A stretch of 64,000 bases of DNA from Strigamia acuminata (Eukaryota > Arthropoda > Chilopoda > Geophilomorpha > Linotaeniidae), in assembly GCA_949358305.1 (NCBI GenBank), contig OX442315.1, positions 18,812,427 through 18,876,426 on the forward strand. Reading direction: 5' to 3'. The notes under the pieces were generated by a model, which saw nothing but the letters and a program-made list of their open reading frames with translations, was not told where the DNA came from and ran no database searches. This document shows positions 36,545 to 49,100 of the stretch, piece by piece (position 1 is the first letter of the stretch; each line of letters opens with the position of its first letter). A program made the position numbers and the translations under genes.

Positions 36545-37170
36545 GAGTTTATTCTGATTTTGCTTTTATTAATTATGAACAAAAAATATTTCAATGATAA
36601 TTGAAGAATACACAAACAATTTGTACAAATATTTCGCAACGCACAAGCTGGCGAAACCAAAAATCGAGAGAATAGAGCAAAAATTTAATTTACAAAAAAA
36701 TTAAATACAGTTAAAATAAAATCTCAAATGAGTTGCTCCAAATGTTCAAACATCGTTCAAAAAATTGTCCTTAATCTCCCTGCGAGTAAAAACGAAGACA
36801 TTGTTTTCGTAAATCGTCAGTGTTTGATGATAAGCAATTTTTGGGCGGTATTCAATGCGGTATTATTTCGTTCAGTCGTCTCCAGATGGCAGGAGCGACC
36901 AGAGACTGTTTGCGATAGGAAAACAGTGGCGCCATCTATGATTTCAGATTGCTATTAATTAGGAGTTAAAATGCCTCTGACTTGTGAGTGGTGATTATGC
37001 TTTGGAAAGTACCTGATTTATCGCCCATGGAAGCAATGCAATACGGTATAGTCCTTGCTTGTATTTTACACACAGCTCGGTTTCAACAGGTCTGGCACAC
37101 CTGCTATAAATTGAATATGTTTTTCGGATTTATTGTTCAGATTGAAGCTACTTTTGATCATGAGCGATAA
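36545..37170. other. Stretch without recognisable feature
   Basis: Open frames of about 60-76 codons exist, but none has splice support or resembles a known family. No repeat structure is obvious until the satellite zone starts near 37170. Confidence 0.4.
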
Positions 37171-37600
37171 ATTCGTATACGTTTATTCGATTTACACAGT
37201 TAAGTTTCAACAAGTTAGTGCAGTTTCGTCAGTTTGTGTTTATGTCTGGGTGATAAATTCGGATACGTTTTCACATCGACAGAGCAGTTTCAGCTTGAAT
37301 TTCAGTGAGAATTTCAGCTAGATATTCTGTGCAATTTCAGCTTGTATTTCTGCGTGAGCGATAAATTCGGATGAGTTTTTGAGGTATTTCGTCCAGTTTC
37401 AGCTTGTATTTGTGCGTGGGCGATAAATTCAGATGGCTTTTTTAGACATTCAGTGCAATTGCAGCTTTTATTTCTGCGTGGGCGATAAATTCGGATGACT
37501 TCTTTAGGTATTTAGAGTAGTTTAAGCTTGTATTTGTGCGTGGGCGATAAATTCGGATGACTTTTTTGGGTATTCAGTGCAATTTCAGCTTGTATTTGTG

Positions 37601-37706
37601 AGTTACCTTAGGTTAGGTTAGGGTTAGGTTAGTGCCAGGTTAGTGTTAGGTTAGTGTTAGGTTAGTGTTAGGTTAGTGTTAGGTTAAGGTTAGGTTAGGG
37701 TTAGGT
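37601..37706 (+). repeat. TTAGG-like array 1
   Basis: TTAGG, TTAGGG, TTAGTG and TTAAGG units in mixed order within the satellite. Telomere-like but interstitial, since satellite resumes on both sides. Confidence 0.85.
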
Positions 37707-37930
37707 TTGAGTTTTTGAGGTATTCCGTCCAGTTTTAGCTTGGATTTGTGCGTGGGCGAAAATTCGGATGACTTTTTTGGGTATTCAGAGTAGTTTCAGC
37801 TTGTATTTGTGCGTGGGTGATAAATTTGGATGACTTTTTTAGATATTCAGTTCAAATTTCAGCTTGTATTTGTGCTGGGCGATAAATTCGGATGACTTTT
37901 TTGGGTATTCAGTGCAATTTCAGCTTGTAT

Positions 37931-38020
37931 TTGTGAGTTACCTTATGTTAGGTTAGGGTTAGGTTAGTGTTAGGTTAGGTTAGGTTAGTGTTAGGTTAAG
38001 GTTAGGTTAGGGTTAAGTTT
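37931..38020 (+). repeat. TTAGG-like array 2
   Basis: Same composition as array 1, preceded by the same CAGCTTGTATTTGTGAGTTA and followed by the same GAGTTTTTGAGGTATTCCGT. Arrays 1 and 2 are therefore duplicates that moved with their flanks. Confidence 0.85.
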
Positions 38021-38171
38021 GAGTTTTTGAGGTATTCCGTTTATTAGTTTTGCTGTTTTGTTTCGGGGTTACTTTAGAATATGGCCCGCTTCGGAATGGG
38101 CCCAAAATTTGGTTACATACCGAATAAAGCCTACTGAGTCCGAAAATGACACCCAAAAGTGTCGGAAATGA

Positions 38172-38362
38172 GGATAGGTTAGGTTAAGGATAGGTTAGGT
38201 TAAGGATAGGTTAGATTAAAGATAGGTTAGGTTAAGGATAGGATAGGTTAAGGATAGGTTAGGTTAAGGATAGGTTAGGTTAAGGATAGGTTAGGTTAAG
38301 GATAGGTTAGGTTAAGGATAGGTTAGGTTAGATTAAGGATAGGTTAGGTTAGGTTTAGCACA
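38172..38362 (+). repeat. GGATAGGTTAGGTTAA array
   Basis: About 11 copies of a 16-bp higher-order form of the pentamer (GGATAGGTTAGGTTAA) with few deletions. More homogeneous than the other two arrays, so probably a more recent expansion. Confidence 0.9.
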
Positions 38363-39010
38363 ATAGACAATAAATTCGTTTGTGTTTTGTGATTTTGTAG
38401 TGTAGTTTTGTACGGTGGGCGATTAATTCGGATGCTTTTTTGGATTTATTGTACGGATTGAAGCCAGTTTTCATCGTGTGCTATAAAATCGGATGCATTT
38501 TTTGGTTTTGTTGTGTTAGTTTCAGCAAGTTTTGCACTGTGGGCGATAAATTTGTATGTGTTTTGTGGATTTGCAGTGAAGTTTTGTATGATAGGGAATA
38601 AATTCGGATGTGTTTTGTGGATTTGCAGTGTAAGTTCCAACAAGTTTAGCACGGTAGGCGATACATTCGAATGGGTCCATTGGTTGTACTGTTGAGTTTC
38701 AACAAGTTTTGCACGGTGGGCGATAAATCGAACACGGTTTTTTGGATTCACTGTTCGGTTTTGTGCGTGGCAAATAAGTTTTGATACGTTTTTTAGATTT
38801 TTATTTCAGATTAAATAGGTTTTTTCGTGGGCAATAAATTCGGATACGTTTATTATATTCACATTTCAGTTTCAACCGGTTTTGCACGAAGGCAATAAAT
38901 TCGAATACCTTTTTGGGATCTACTGTAGAGATTCAACAGATTTCTTTAGCAGTAGAGTGTGTACGTTTCAGAGAACAGATTTCTTTAGCAGTAGAGTGTG
39001 TACGTTTCAG

Positions 39011-39240
39011 CAGGGCCGTTTCGACCTATGAGGCAAAGAGGCGGCCGCCTCAGGCGGCACACTGACAGGGGCGGCAATTTTGGCAAAAAAAAAAAAAAAA
39101 TTTTTTTTTTTTTTTTTTTTTAAAAATATTTTTGGACGTATTCAGAAATAAGTTTTTTTTTTTTTTTTTTTGGAGGGGGGGGGGGGGGGCGGCATTTTTA
39201 ATGCTCGCCTCACCACAGATATTTACTAGGAACGGCCCTG
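39011..39240. mobile_element. hAT-type MITE
   Basis: Short inverted termini CAGGGCCGTT...AACGGCCCTG are flanked by a perfect 8-bp duplication CGTTTCAG (39003-39010 and 39241-39248). The inside has GGCGGCCGCCTCAGGCGGC, long A, T and G homopolymers, and no coding capacity. The 8-bp duplication and CAGGG ends fit non-autonomous hAT elements. The target itself lies at the second copy of a 34-bp direct duplication (about 38940-39010). Confidence 0.9.
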
Positions 39241-39248
39241 CGTTTCAG

Positions 39249-41463
39249 AGTGCAACCAAATATAACCGCTACAAATTGCAGCCGTTGTGATAATTGTAGT
39301 ACCTGTATCAGTAGAAACAGGGTATTGCTCCAGTAAATATTGTAAATCCAATCGGATGACTCTAGTACTTGTTCAAATATATTTTATTAGGTGAATCGAT
39401 TGCAATTTCTGCCGAAATCGAGAATTTATCGAACCGAACGGCCGTCCCACGAGCGGATTTACGAGTAAATCAAACAAAGACGTTTTTTAAAATTCAAATT
39501 ATTCAAATAAATTTATTGTAATGTTCCAATTTTATGGTACATTTCGAATAATCTGTCCATTGGGAAACGAAAAGCTATACGAGAAGCTCGGCAAACGTAA
39601 CCGATAAATTATATACGTTATTATCAACAATTCAAATTTAACGTTTCGCACGTAATCGATAAGTCTAGGTATGGTTTACATTATTTTATTTTATTAACAG
39701 TTCAGTTCAACATTCCGTATGTGAACGAGATTAATTACACAATGTTAAAACCAATGTTGCAGCTCCTTCACAAAGTGATGCTCGTGACGTTACACTTGTC
39801 CACTCATGACCAGTTTAAATTCATAATCCAAATACAAAATGAAACACTCAATTCACCACAATTTTCGTCAAACATTTTTTCAATCCACGTTCAACTTACC
39901 ACTCAAACAAATCCGCCTCAAAGTGACACGAGAAAAACACTGACAAATAAAAATAAATCAATTAAAATACCGAATTACGTCAAGTGGTTCCACCGATGTC
40001 CAGCGAGTGCCGGATGATGCCCAATGATGACCAGGATCCATTCCCAAACTCCCTTATTGCCCTCGCTCCCCTGGGCACTCCAAATCGCGGTTAAATGCAA
40101 GAACAAAGATAATCATTTCCTCCCTGATCAGCAAATTGCTGACCACCATAGCTAATGATATCAGAGGTCCTCGGAGACTCGATCAAGCGCCTGGTAAGCC
40201 CGGTTGGACAAACGAATGCGGATGGTGCCTTCTGGTCAGGACCTTCCTCCCAGGCTAAGACAAGATGCCAATACGGGAGGAAAGATTAAAATTTCTTCTT
40301 ACATTTGTGGGAATGTACTCCAGTTGCTGAACTGGAGATCTCACACGGAATAATGCAAGAAACGCAAAGATAATCTCGCTTCCTCGCTCGTTGGTAAAAG
40401 GACAAAGCGTAGGGATGGTTCCTCCTGGGCTAAACTGAGTGTCAAAGAATGAAGAAGCTAAAACTTTGTTTTGCCTGCATTTTCCGTGTCTAACTCAATA
40501 GTTATGCCAAGTGAAGAATGTCGTTGCCCGTGGATTTGAATTGAATGCTGTCGGGAACACACAGGGAAATAAAATTAGCAACTTTGCATTTCATTTTCAC
40601 TAAAAATGATTGAAACGTTTGAGAAAAATTGTGGGTGATTGAATTGTAATGAAATAAAATGTTAAGAAATGATAATTCGTGAGTTTGGTCGAGTTTTGGT
40701 TCGTGCGATAACGCTGACGACTCTTGGAATATACAACATGGCGATGCGGGTGAAACAACTTGCAGCGTGCATTCTCTAAAAAAAAAAATGCGGGAATTTT
40801 TTAATTTATTCGGCCCTAAATTGTTAATTTTGATAAATGTACTCACCAAAATGCATTTTTGAGATGCGAAAACCTCAGTTTCTATATCCAATTGCGGTGG
40901 ATGGCAGCAGATTGATTTTTAAAAATATCCGCCAATGCAGGAGATTGCCGGTCATGACGTGTACGTTCTTCTACCCACAATCCAATAGTCTTTTGCTGGG
41001 CTTTCCGAAAACCCGATACATACTCACAGCTAGATTAACTTTCGCCAGCATGTGACAATTATTTTTTTCTCAGCTTAATTTGTAATTTTAATTCTGTTTT
41101 TTTTTTTTCATTAAATTTGGAAGTAACTCAGAAAAAAAAATTAAAGGAAATGTAAAAAATATTTCTAAATCACAATTTGTACCAAAATCACAAAAAATTG
41201 ATCAAAATAACAACAATTTCAAACAAAATCACGAAAATTATATTTATTACGGCAGGAAAATAAAAACAATAAAAACAGATCCAAAGTGTTTTGTATAAAT
41301 TATTTGTTTGTTCCGTATGAGAAGTGATAAAAACTAAGATAATAAAACCAGACTTTGGCCTTATTCCATTAGAACCGCCATTTTTGCACATGAACACTCC
41401 ATAGTCGTAGCGATCCCTATAAACTACAGAAATTGATTTATAGGTACAAAATGACCCTAAATT
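39249..41463. other. 2.2 kb without a recognisable gene
   Basis: Two open frames of about 100 (39721-40017, +) and 129 codons (40502-40891, -) exist but match no family I know, have biased composition and lack splice or duplication support. The stretch 40020-40460 is richer in GC than its surroundings and could be decayed coding or transposon sequence. Confidence 0.35.
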
Positions 41464-41523
41464 GATTGGCCAACTGTGAGATGAGCCGTGATTGGTCCTG
41501 CCTATGTCTCCCCTATGCAGAAC
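41464..41523. mobile_element. Terminal fragment of the 12.9-kb foldback family
   Basis: GATTGGCCAACTGTGAGATG through CCCCTATGCAGAAC is the same as the right terminus at 14428-14487, with TA immediately outside (41524-41525). The inner part is missing, so this is a solo end 2 kb from the nearest other mobile element. Confidence 0.9.
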
Positions 41524-42032
41524 TAATGCAACGAGACAAACATGGTGGTAAGTTTTAATACTTTACGGAAGGCGAGAGGTGTTTGACATATTTTAAGTGT
41601 TTATTTTTAACTGCAGTTTTGGCTTTGACGGGAAAACATCATCTGTCTTAGCTGAAATTAAATTTACTAAGAGCATCGACACCTGCCTCATTATTTTTAT
41701 GTCAACTTTTTTTTTATAATTTTTTACCTCACTCACCAATCAGCGTATTCTCACCAGCAAAAACAAGTTAATCAGACCCCCGTATTTAGGCCACATAACT
41801 TGGTGAATTCGGGACCTAAAATCGTTCTAGCCGCCGAGATTATAGTTTTAATTAATTTCATAAAACCAGGACATACATTAAACTGTTTTCTGAAACTTTG
41901 AAATGTACATTGTGGTCTTCCGTCAGAACTTTCAATTTGTTTTTAACTCGTCGCGTGTGCATGTGCTATAAATCTGACTATAAATCTGACGTGTATACGC
42001 ATCCCGGAACTGTACGTACAAAAACCTACATA

Positions 42033-43505
42033 ATGGACCGTTACATAATAGGTACCTGTGAAGAAATGTGTCCAAAGAAGGAATTGTTTAGGTAAAGTAG
42101 GTACCAAACTTAATTAATAGGGAGCATTAATTTATAACGTCGAATTATACTTTCATAGAAGAGCCAGAGAAGGATCATTACATCAATTAGAAGTTAAACA
42201 AGGTTCAATCGCAAAACGGTATGTTGTTTACATAATTTGTGAGCGAAATTAAGCTTTGAACATTGACTTTTCAGCCCAAGACCAGATCCTTCATTGATTG
42301 TAAAAGAATTTCGTCGTTCAGCCGCTGGATACACAGTAGTTGCCGATGATATTCGTCCAATCCACGTTTTAAAAGAAACCATAATTTATTTAATTCAAAT
42401 GTAAGAAAAATATTGTTTTATTCGAATACACACTGACTTAAAAAGTTGAATTTCAGGGTCTTACCTCGGAAGGATGTTCGTTGGAATATTGTTTACGACT
42501 TCATATTTGATCGAATTCGAGCTATTCGACAAGATTTAGTGATCCAGAATGCAAAAGGGACAGACTGTAAATTCATATTAAAAACGGCAGTAAAGTTTTA
42601 CTTATATTCAGCATACAGGTAAAATAAGTGATAAGTTAATACAAAGCAATGTTAAATTGATTTTTTTTATTTTATTTTAGACTGTGTGAAGAGCCGTTAA
42701 TACTATTTGATCCTCATATTAATTCAACTCATCTGCAAGAATGTTTAAAACTACTGATGAAACATTTTGATGTAGACCATTCTTGTTTTGATCCAGAAAT
42801 GGTGTCTTTATATTTGTTACACAATCTGGAGTCGAACGAGGCTCTTTCTTACGTCATCGGCTTACCTCGGGCAGTAATGTAAAAACAATTTATTTTTAAA
42901 AATTGAAATGATTGTTCTCAATTTTAAAATATATACCGATATATTTATATATATATTTAAATTTTTTAGTTCATTACCTCACATTAAAATGGCCATAAAT
43001 TTCGTTTTATTATGGAAGCAGAAGAATTACATTCGAGTAATGCGTCTGATTAATAGTTTAACATTTTTTCAAGGTTGCGCAGTTCATTTTCACATGGAGC
43101 ACATACGAAGGTAAGATCGCTTAATTCGTAAGCATCTAGATTAGTAATATGTTATTTTCTAGACAAATTTTGACTATCATGAGTCATGCTTACAATAGAC
43201 AGATGTTACCGTACGAATTTTTGAGAGAGGCTTTGAAAACCAATAACGAAGATGAAGTTGAACATATGTGCGAATTCTACGGGATTAACACGAAGGATCA
43301 AGTTGCATGCATTTCGAAAACAAATTTTAACAGCGAAAAGAAAATTGTAAGTATACGAGTGTTGAATCAGGTTTAGTTAACTTCAAGCTAAATCTCCTTC
43401 TAGCGACCGTCTTCAAGAAGCTATTTTGTTGAAAGAAAATTAGTCGGAAATAGATCAGCAAGTCTTATACTAGGAGAAGTTAATGGAAACAAATGTTTAC
43501 CTTAA
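42033..43505 (+). CDS. SAC3D1: SAC3D1-like SAC3/GANP domain protein
   Basis: SAC3 domain-containing protein 1 (SHD1), linked to centrosome duplication and spindle function and related to the SAC3/GANP mRNA-export scaffold. Eight exons: 42033-42091, 42159-42218, 42275-42400, 42457-42618, 42681-42878, 42970-43110, 43163-43346 and 43404-43505, totalling 1,032 nt (343 residues). Conserved signatures are GTCEEMCPKKELFRRAREGS near the start, PRPDPSLIVKEFRRSAAGY, LPRKDVRWNIVYDFIFDRIR and NKCLP at the end. The exon-5 donor must be AAT|GTAAAA (42879), because the nearer GTAATG breaks the frame. A decayed copy of the 3' half lies 1.9 kb downstream. Confidence 0.92.
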
Positions 43506-44004
43506 TTTTTTAATTTTTATAATTCTTAAACAATTTCAAAATTGTTTAATAAATTATTTTATTTTTTTAAATAAATTTTTATAATATTTTGTTTAACAAA
43601 TTGGTTTATGTACATTTTTTTTTGAGGAAAATTTTGTTATTGTATTTTCGGGTAAATATTAATTTAATTTAATTATTTCCTTAAACTTGTCATAAATTTA
43701 GCAGCAAGTAATTAGCAAAAGTAAGTAGTCTCCGAAAATCATTAAATGTGAGTTAGTTTCAGTCATAATCTTTTTAAATACTTTAAAAAGGTTAATGCGA
43801 TAGCTTTCTTTCGCTATAATTTTTTCTAGATTTTAAATCATTTTTTTTTTAATTATACATTTTTTATTATATATACTTTTAAATTCAAACTCATAATTCA
43901 GAATTCACCTCTAATCTGTAATCTCGAATCACGATTTTCATATTTTATTTTATCAGAATAACGATTATTAATTTTGAAGCATAAAACAAACTGGAATATT
44001 ATCA
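43506..44004. other. SAC3D1 3' flank up to the duplication breakpoint
   Basis: AT-rich, no gene. TAGTCTCCGAAAATC with AGTTTCAGTCAT (about 43728-43770) resembles 45858-45895 upstream of the intact ATP13A gene, showing that the SAC3D1 3' flank was duplicated together with the gene. Confidence 0.5.
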
Positions 44005-44740
44005 ATTCCTATTGTCCTGATACTGCCTCCAACTTCAGACACAACTTTATTTACTGCATGTGCCTTCAGCATTTTAACAGCAGTTTAACAGCAGATGGGC
44101 CACCTTTTTGACAGCCAATAAATACCAACAGTAAGTTTTAGTTTACCTTTTTAAAAACTAACCCTAACCTTAATATTTTATTTTAGAATTATTAACAGCA
44201 TTTTTATTGATAATGTTTATTTTTTTTTATCTTATTCAAATATTTACCCATCAGAGTGGTTAACGCCTGCGTTGACGGTGAGAAAACAAAGTTTTATAAG
44301 AAAATTATTATTCCAAGTTTTCATTCCATAGTTCAAAACATCACCCGAACTCGAATACCACATTACGGTATTCTATTCGGAATTATCGTAGGGCATTGCT
44401 TACTCCGCTATCTCCTCGAGGTACGTTTTTAAGCCAATCACGTATTTCCAAAACAAGTCTGTAATAGATGTTTAATATTTTCAGGAATATTTTGTCAAAA
44501 TATTTGTAGAGAGATTTCTAGCTTCCTTTTTGGATCGCTTCGTCTTAACGAATAGATTAAACTTGCGTGAGAAATGATGAATTATGGCCTCCAATTGGCT
44601 GTACTTTGAAACAAAATTTACCACATCATATTAACGTCATTAATTGATTTGATTAAGAACAAATAAGAAACCGGAGAAAGTTTACCGTTAATTTTGTAGT
44701 TTGATATATTGTATGTTTTATGCGTTAATAAATTCATATA
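44005..44740 (+). pseudogene. Remnant of a second ATP13A gene (3' exons only)
   Basis: Corresponds to the last exons of the intact gene (50340 onward): CCTGATACTGCCTCCAACTT, the exon ending CACCAACA|GTAAGT, the next exon AATTATTAACAGCATTTTTA and the coding tail GATGAATTATGGCCTCCAAT. It is broken: a deletion in the first exon, TTTTTGACAG replacing TTTTCGACAG (an in-frame TGA), and further indels. The 5' part of this copy, including the phosphorylation domain, is absent. Splice sites are partly preserved, so decay is moderately recent. Confidence 0.93.
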
Positions 44741-44844
44741 CAGCAATACAGCACATATTGTGCTTATTCATTTGGTCAGTTTGAATCTCATCATTTATTT
44801 ACTTTTGTGTGCATTGGTTTACGCCAACAATTACAGTGAAATGT

Positions 44845-45440
44845 ACCTGGGCAGTAATCTAAAATTGATTAATTCTTTTAGATGAAAAAAACTGTACTCA
44901 ATTTTTAAAAATATATATATATACATCTATTTTGTTTTTTATTTTTAGTTCAGTACCACATATTGAAATGGCCTTAAATTTCGCTGTATTGTGGAAACAG
45001 GAGAATTACATTCAATTAATGTGCCTGAGTAATACAAGTTTAACATCTTTTCATGTTTGTGCAGTTTATTTTCACGTGGAGCAAATTCGAAGGTAAGATC
45101 ACTTATTCCGTAAGCATTTAAATTACTAATTTTTTTAATTTCTAGACAGTTTTTACCTACATTATGACAAATATTATTACTCGAGTTTTTGACAGGGGCT
45201 TTGAAAACAACGAAGACTACCGTAGGTTGAACTTACGTATAAATTCTACGGGATTAAAACGATAGTACCAAATCGCATGTATTTCGAACATGAAATTTAA
45301 CATGGAAAAGAAACTTGTAAACAACTTTGTTGGAGAGAAAATCAGTCGGAAATAGACTAGAGCTGCATAAGTTTTATTAGGACAAGTTAACGGAACTTTA
45401 ATCTTAATTTTTAATTCTTAGACCGGTAATTCTTACACAG
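44845..45440 (+). pseudogene. Remnant of a second SAC3D1 gene (3' exons only)
   Basis: Matches SAC3D1 from the end of exon 5 to the stop. The exon-6 counterpart begins TTCAGTACCACATATTGAAA, followed by copies of exons 7 and 8 with indels and stops (for example around 45200-45260). The 5' exons are missing. Together with the ATP13A remnant just upstream this shows the order SAC3D1, ATP13A remnant, SAC3D1 remnant, ATP13A. Confidence 0.92.
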
Positions 45441-45494
45441 TTTCTAAATTATTTAATTTTTAAGCATTTTATGTTGGTGTAATTACATATTTAT

Positions 45495-45641
45495 TTTGAG
45501 TTGTTCATAACTGCAGAATTTAATTTGAGTTGTTCATAACTGCAGAATTTAATTTGACTTGTTCATAACTGCAGAATTTAATTTGCGTTGTTCATAACTG
45601 CAGAATTTAATTTGAGTTGTTCATAACTGCAGAATTTAATT
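45495..45641. repeat. 29-bp tandem repeat
   Basis: Five copies of a 29-bp unit containing TTGTTCATAACTGCAGAATT, in the gap between the SAC3D1 remnant and the intact ATP13A gene. A looser repeat (TTTAGTTCTAATTGCATAAA) follows to about 45750. Confidence 0.93.
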
Positions 45642-46178
45642 TTAGTCTTTCTTAATTACTCGATTTATTTTAGTTTTAGTTGCATTAATTTAATTTTAGT
45701 TCTAATTGCATAAATTTAATTTTAGCTCTAATTGCATAAATTCAATTTTTTTGGAGGGAAAATTTATATAATGTGATAACTTTTTATTTCGTCACATGAG
45801 TTACAAAATTTAGAAACAGGAAATATATTATCAAGCAAATAGATAAGATAAATCCGTCTCCAAATATCTTTAATTGGAGTTTGTTTCAGTCATTTCTCTC
45901 CTTAGTAATTCATAAAAGACTTACTCCAAAGATTATCAAGATTATGAAAAAATAACCGTGCATCCCTTACATGTTTAGTAAGTGATAATTAACAATTTGT
46001 CTGTCAAAGATTTTTCTCATTTTTCACTACATTACAGCTGATAATTTTTGGCTTTGGAACAGTGATTGTTTTTTTATGTAGTGCCGGTACGTAAGCGCGA
46101 GTGAATTAAATTTCGTTTAAAATTGATTATGGGACTATTTAAAAATAATTTCAGTAGAATTTCTGTAATATCAGAGAG

Positions 46179-49100
46179 ATGGCACCTGTTCAGAGCAAAA
46201 TCAATGCTGGAATGGAAGACGAAATGGTAATGTGATTTTTTGTTATTAATTTATATTTTATACTAAAAGTTTTTTATTTGCAGGTCGTTAGTGGATATCG
46301 TTGGTCAAAACTTCGGTTTTTATTGCTGATTTTGAGCATTTTTTTGACTGGTGGTCTTATGTTAATAGTTTTAAGTTGGAAGAAAAGAATACTGCTCAAA
46401 ATGTCACATACTCCATGCGATTTAAATTCTGCTGAAAAAATTTTGATCAAAGTATGTAATAAATTGCATCAACTTTTGAACATTTTAAATTTAATTATAA
46501 AATAATTTAAACTGATTTGAAGGATGAATACGCGCAAGAGTTTGTGGAGAAAGTGGAACTGCTGTTTGTTCAATACTACGAGAAGAGACGTTCTAAAAGA
46601 TATTTTATCCACAAAAAAATTAAGTATGTTTGGAGCAACCGTTTAAAGCAATTTTCCAAGGTTTTGTAAGTAATTTTAAACTAAATGCAATAATTATTTT
46701 TAATTTTTTTGTTCTTGTATTATAGTGATCCCAAAAATACGAAATCATTTGATTCTTTCCATGACAATGCAATGGGCTTGGAAGAGGCTGTTGCAGAAGC
46801 ACGATTGCAATTTTATGGTTACAATTCCATAGCTATTGAAGTTAAATCGATATTTTATTTACTATGCAATGAGGTTATTTAATGTTAGGGAAACAAATGA
46901 ATGTATTTTTCTAAAATGGTTATTTTTTTTAGGCGATTAACCCATTCTACATATTTCAGGCATTTGCATTAGTGTTGTGGATGGGTCAACAATATTATTA
47001 TTTTAGTGCATGCATTTTTTTATTATCTGCTTCTTCAATTGGAATATCTGTATGGGAAACGCGGAAGGTGTGTGGGGAAATTTTTACGGTTGGGGCAGCC
47101 ATTTTTATGCGGGATGATTTACATTTTGCAGCAAAGCCTTGCTTTGAAGAAAGCAGTAGCTTCTAGCTCTATGGTGACAATCTTGAGAGATAATGAAGGT
47201 CTGTTATATGAATACTAATATTACTTTATTCATTATTAAAGTTGATAATTTCAGAAGTAATTTTGTCATCGCACGAATTGGTTCCGGGCGACGTAATAAT
47301 TTTGTCAACTCCAAATATAGTACTAGAGTGTGATGCTGTGCTCATTCAAGGTCAATGCATTATGAATGAAAGTGCTCTTACCGGTAACTCTAGTTTTGTT
47401 ATTTTTAAAAGAAAGACATATAATTTTCTTTTTGGGTTAAGGTGAAAGTGTTCCAGTTACAAAAATTTCCTTACCGCGAACCGGTGATGATATTCTAAAC
47501 ATCGAAGAGCATAAAAAGCACATATTGTTTTGTGGAACTTATCTTTTGCAGTCTAGATCTGTCAAAAATGAAAAAATAAAAGCCATTGTCCTCAGAACAG
47601 GTTTGAAAAAGAATTATAGGCTATTGAGTTGTTTAAATTTAAAATTTTTTTTATTATAAGGTTTTAACACGATGAAGGGCGAATTAGTTCGGTCGATTTT
47701 ATATCCGAAACCGGTTGAATTTAAATTTTATACCGATTTTATTAAGTTCTTTGCAATATTTATATTTCTTGGAATACTTGCTGTTATTTACACTGCCGTT
47801 ATATGGACATTGAGAGACGTAATGCATTAAAAATTTGCTTATTATCAAAAATTAATTATTATTTTTTAGGCTACTACTTTTGAAATTGTCGTGTTTACTC
47901 TGGATATATTCACTTTTGTTGTACCACCTATTCTTCCAGCCGCTTACACATCCATTACAGCTATTTCCCAGCGAAGGCTCAAGAAGAGCGATATTTATTG
48001 CCTTAGTTCGAAATACATTAACATGTGTGCTGGATTAGACATCGTTTGCTTTGACAAGGTAGATCAATAAAAATAGTAAAATAAAAATAAAAACATAAAA
48101 TTTAAAATGGGTTTTGACAGACTGGAACCTTGACCGAAGACAGTCTCAATTTGCAAGCTGTGATTCCAGTAGAAGATGCTGAGTAATATTCTTTCGTTCC
48201 TTTTCTTTCAGTTAAATGAAACATCAATGTATTTACAGATTCATCGCACCTATCTACAAACCGTTTAAGTGTTTAAATTCCGCACTTTTATTCGCAATGG
48301 CAACTAGTCACAATCTTAGCATAATTGACGAAGTGATTGTAGGAAATCCTTTAGATAAAATTGTGTTCGAATCAATTAATTGGGTAAGCTGGATGTGGGT
48401 GATATTCAGTTGTAAAAACTTACAAACTAAGTTTTTAATTTAGGTTTTGGAGGATAATGATAATTACGACGTAATAGAAACATATTGCACGCCAGTTATT
48501 GTGTCTGGTCCTGTACATGAAAATGGGGTACACACGGTACACTTTTTGACAGGATACTATACACTGGTGTCTATAAACATTTTAAATTATTTTTAGGTTG
48601 TGAAATTAATTATATTAAAGCAGTATCCCTTTGAATCGAGCCAGCAACGCACAAGTGTTGTTGTCAGACCAGATAATTCATTTAATTACTACATTTTTAG
48701 TAAAGGAGCGCCAGAAAAGATTGCCTCTCTTTGTTCTGAAAATACTGGTAAGGGAATATTAGAATCATTTATAATAAACAATAATTTTACCAATATTTTT
48801 TTATTTTAAAGTTCCACCTTCATTTAAGTCAGTGTTAAACACACACACGAAAGAAGGTAACCGTGTTATCGCTTGTGCGTGGAAATCGTTTCCTAAATCT
48901 TTTAAATGGGATGCAATTAGAGACATGACGAGGTAGCTTATTAATTTCATTATTTTATATTGTAATTAAGTCTATATTTTGTAGGGACGATATGGAATGT
49001 AATCTGGAATTTCTTGGCCTGATAGTACTCGAGAATTTTTTAAAACCTGAAACAACTGCAACCTTAGAGAAATTAAAATTTGCTAATATAAGAAGTGTGA

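Larger units (their letters stand above)
22990..36545 (+). ncRNA. Candidate long spliced non-coding locus made of duplicated modules
   Basis: No conserved protein is visible in 13.5 kb, yet plus-strand splice-like signals abound. Donors include ATTG|GTAAGTACAT (23402), AATG|GTAAGTACT (23942), TTGT|GTAAGT (25454), TGT|GTAAGTAT (27709) and ATTG|GTAAGTGC (28224). Acceptors include repeated TTTTTCTACAG and TTTTTTTCAG ends near 24350, 28449, 28819 and 29130, and the intron-like units of the array at 29.4-35.8 kb. The last acceptor leads to a tail with AATAAA at 36526-36531. Exon-like modules recur in diverged copies, so this is either one long RNA gene or a cluster of decayed duplicates. Transcription is inferred, not seen. 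Confidence 0.35.
37170..38930. repeat. Degenerate satellite around GCGATAAATTCGGATG
   Basis: The motif GGGCGATAAATTCGGATG recurs about 20 times, typically followed by a T-run, TATTCAGTGCAATTTCAGC and TTGTATTTGTGCGTG. Spacing is irregular (roughly 60-80 bp) and copies become more diverged rightward. Blocks of TTAGG-like repeats interrupt it. No coding potential. Confidence 0.85.

Noticed and set aside
36728-36958. 76-codon ORF (CSKC start) as a zinc-binding protein
   Set aside because: Only one CxxC-like motif, no splice support and no family similarity.
39721-40017. 98-codon ORF as a gene
   Set aside because: No family match, biased composition, and its only support is an ATG in AT-rich DNA.
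40502-40891. 129-codon minus-strand ORF
   Set aside because: No recognisable domain or splice partners; flanked by non-coding sequence.
41898-42032. Upstream extension of the SAC3D1 first exon
   Set aside because: The frame is open upstream of 42033 but the residues are not SAC3D1-like; the ATG at 42033 sits just before the conserved GTCEEMCP motif.
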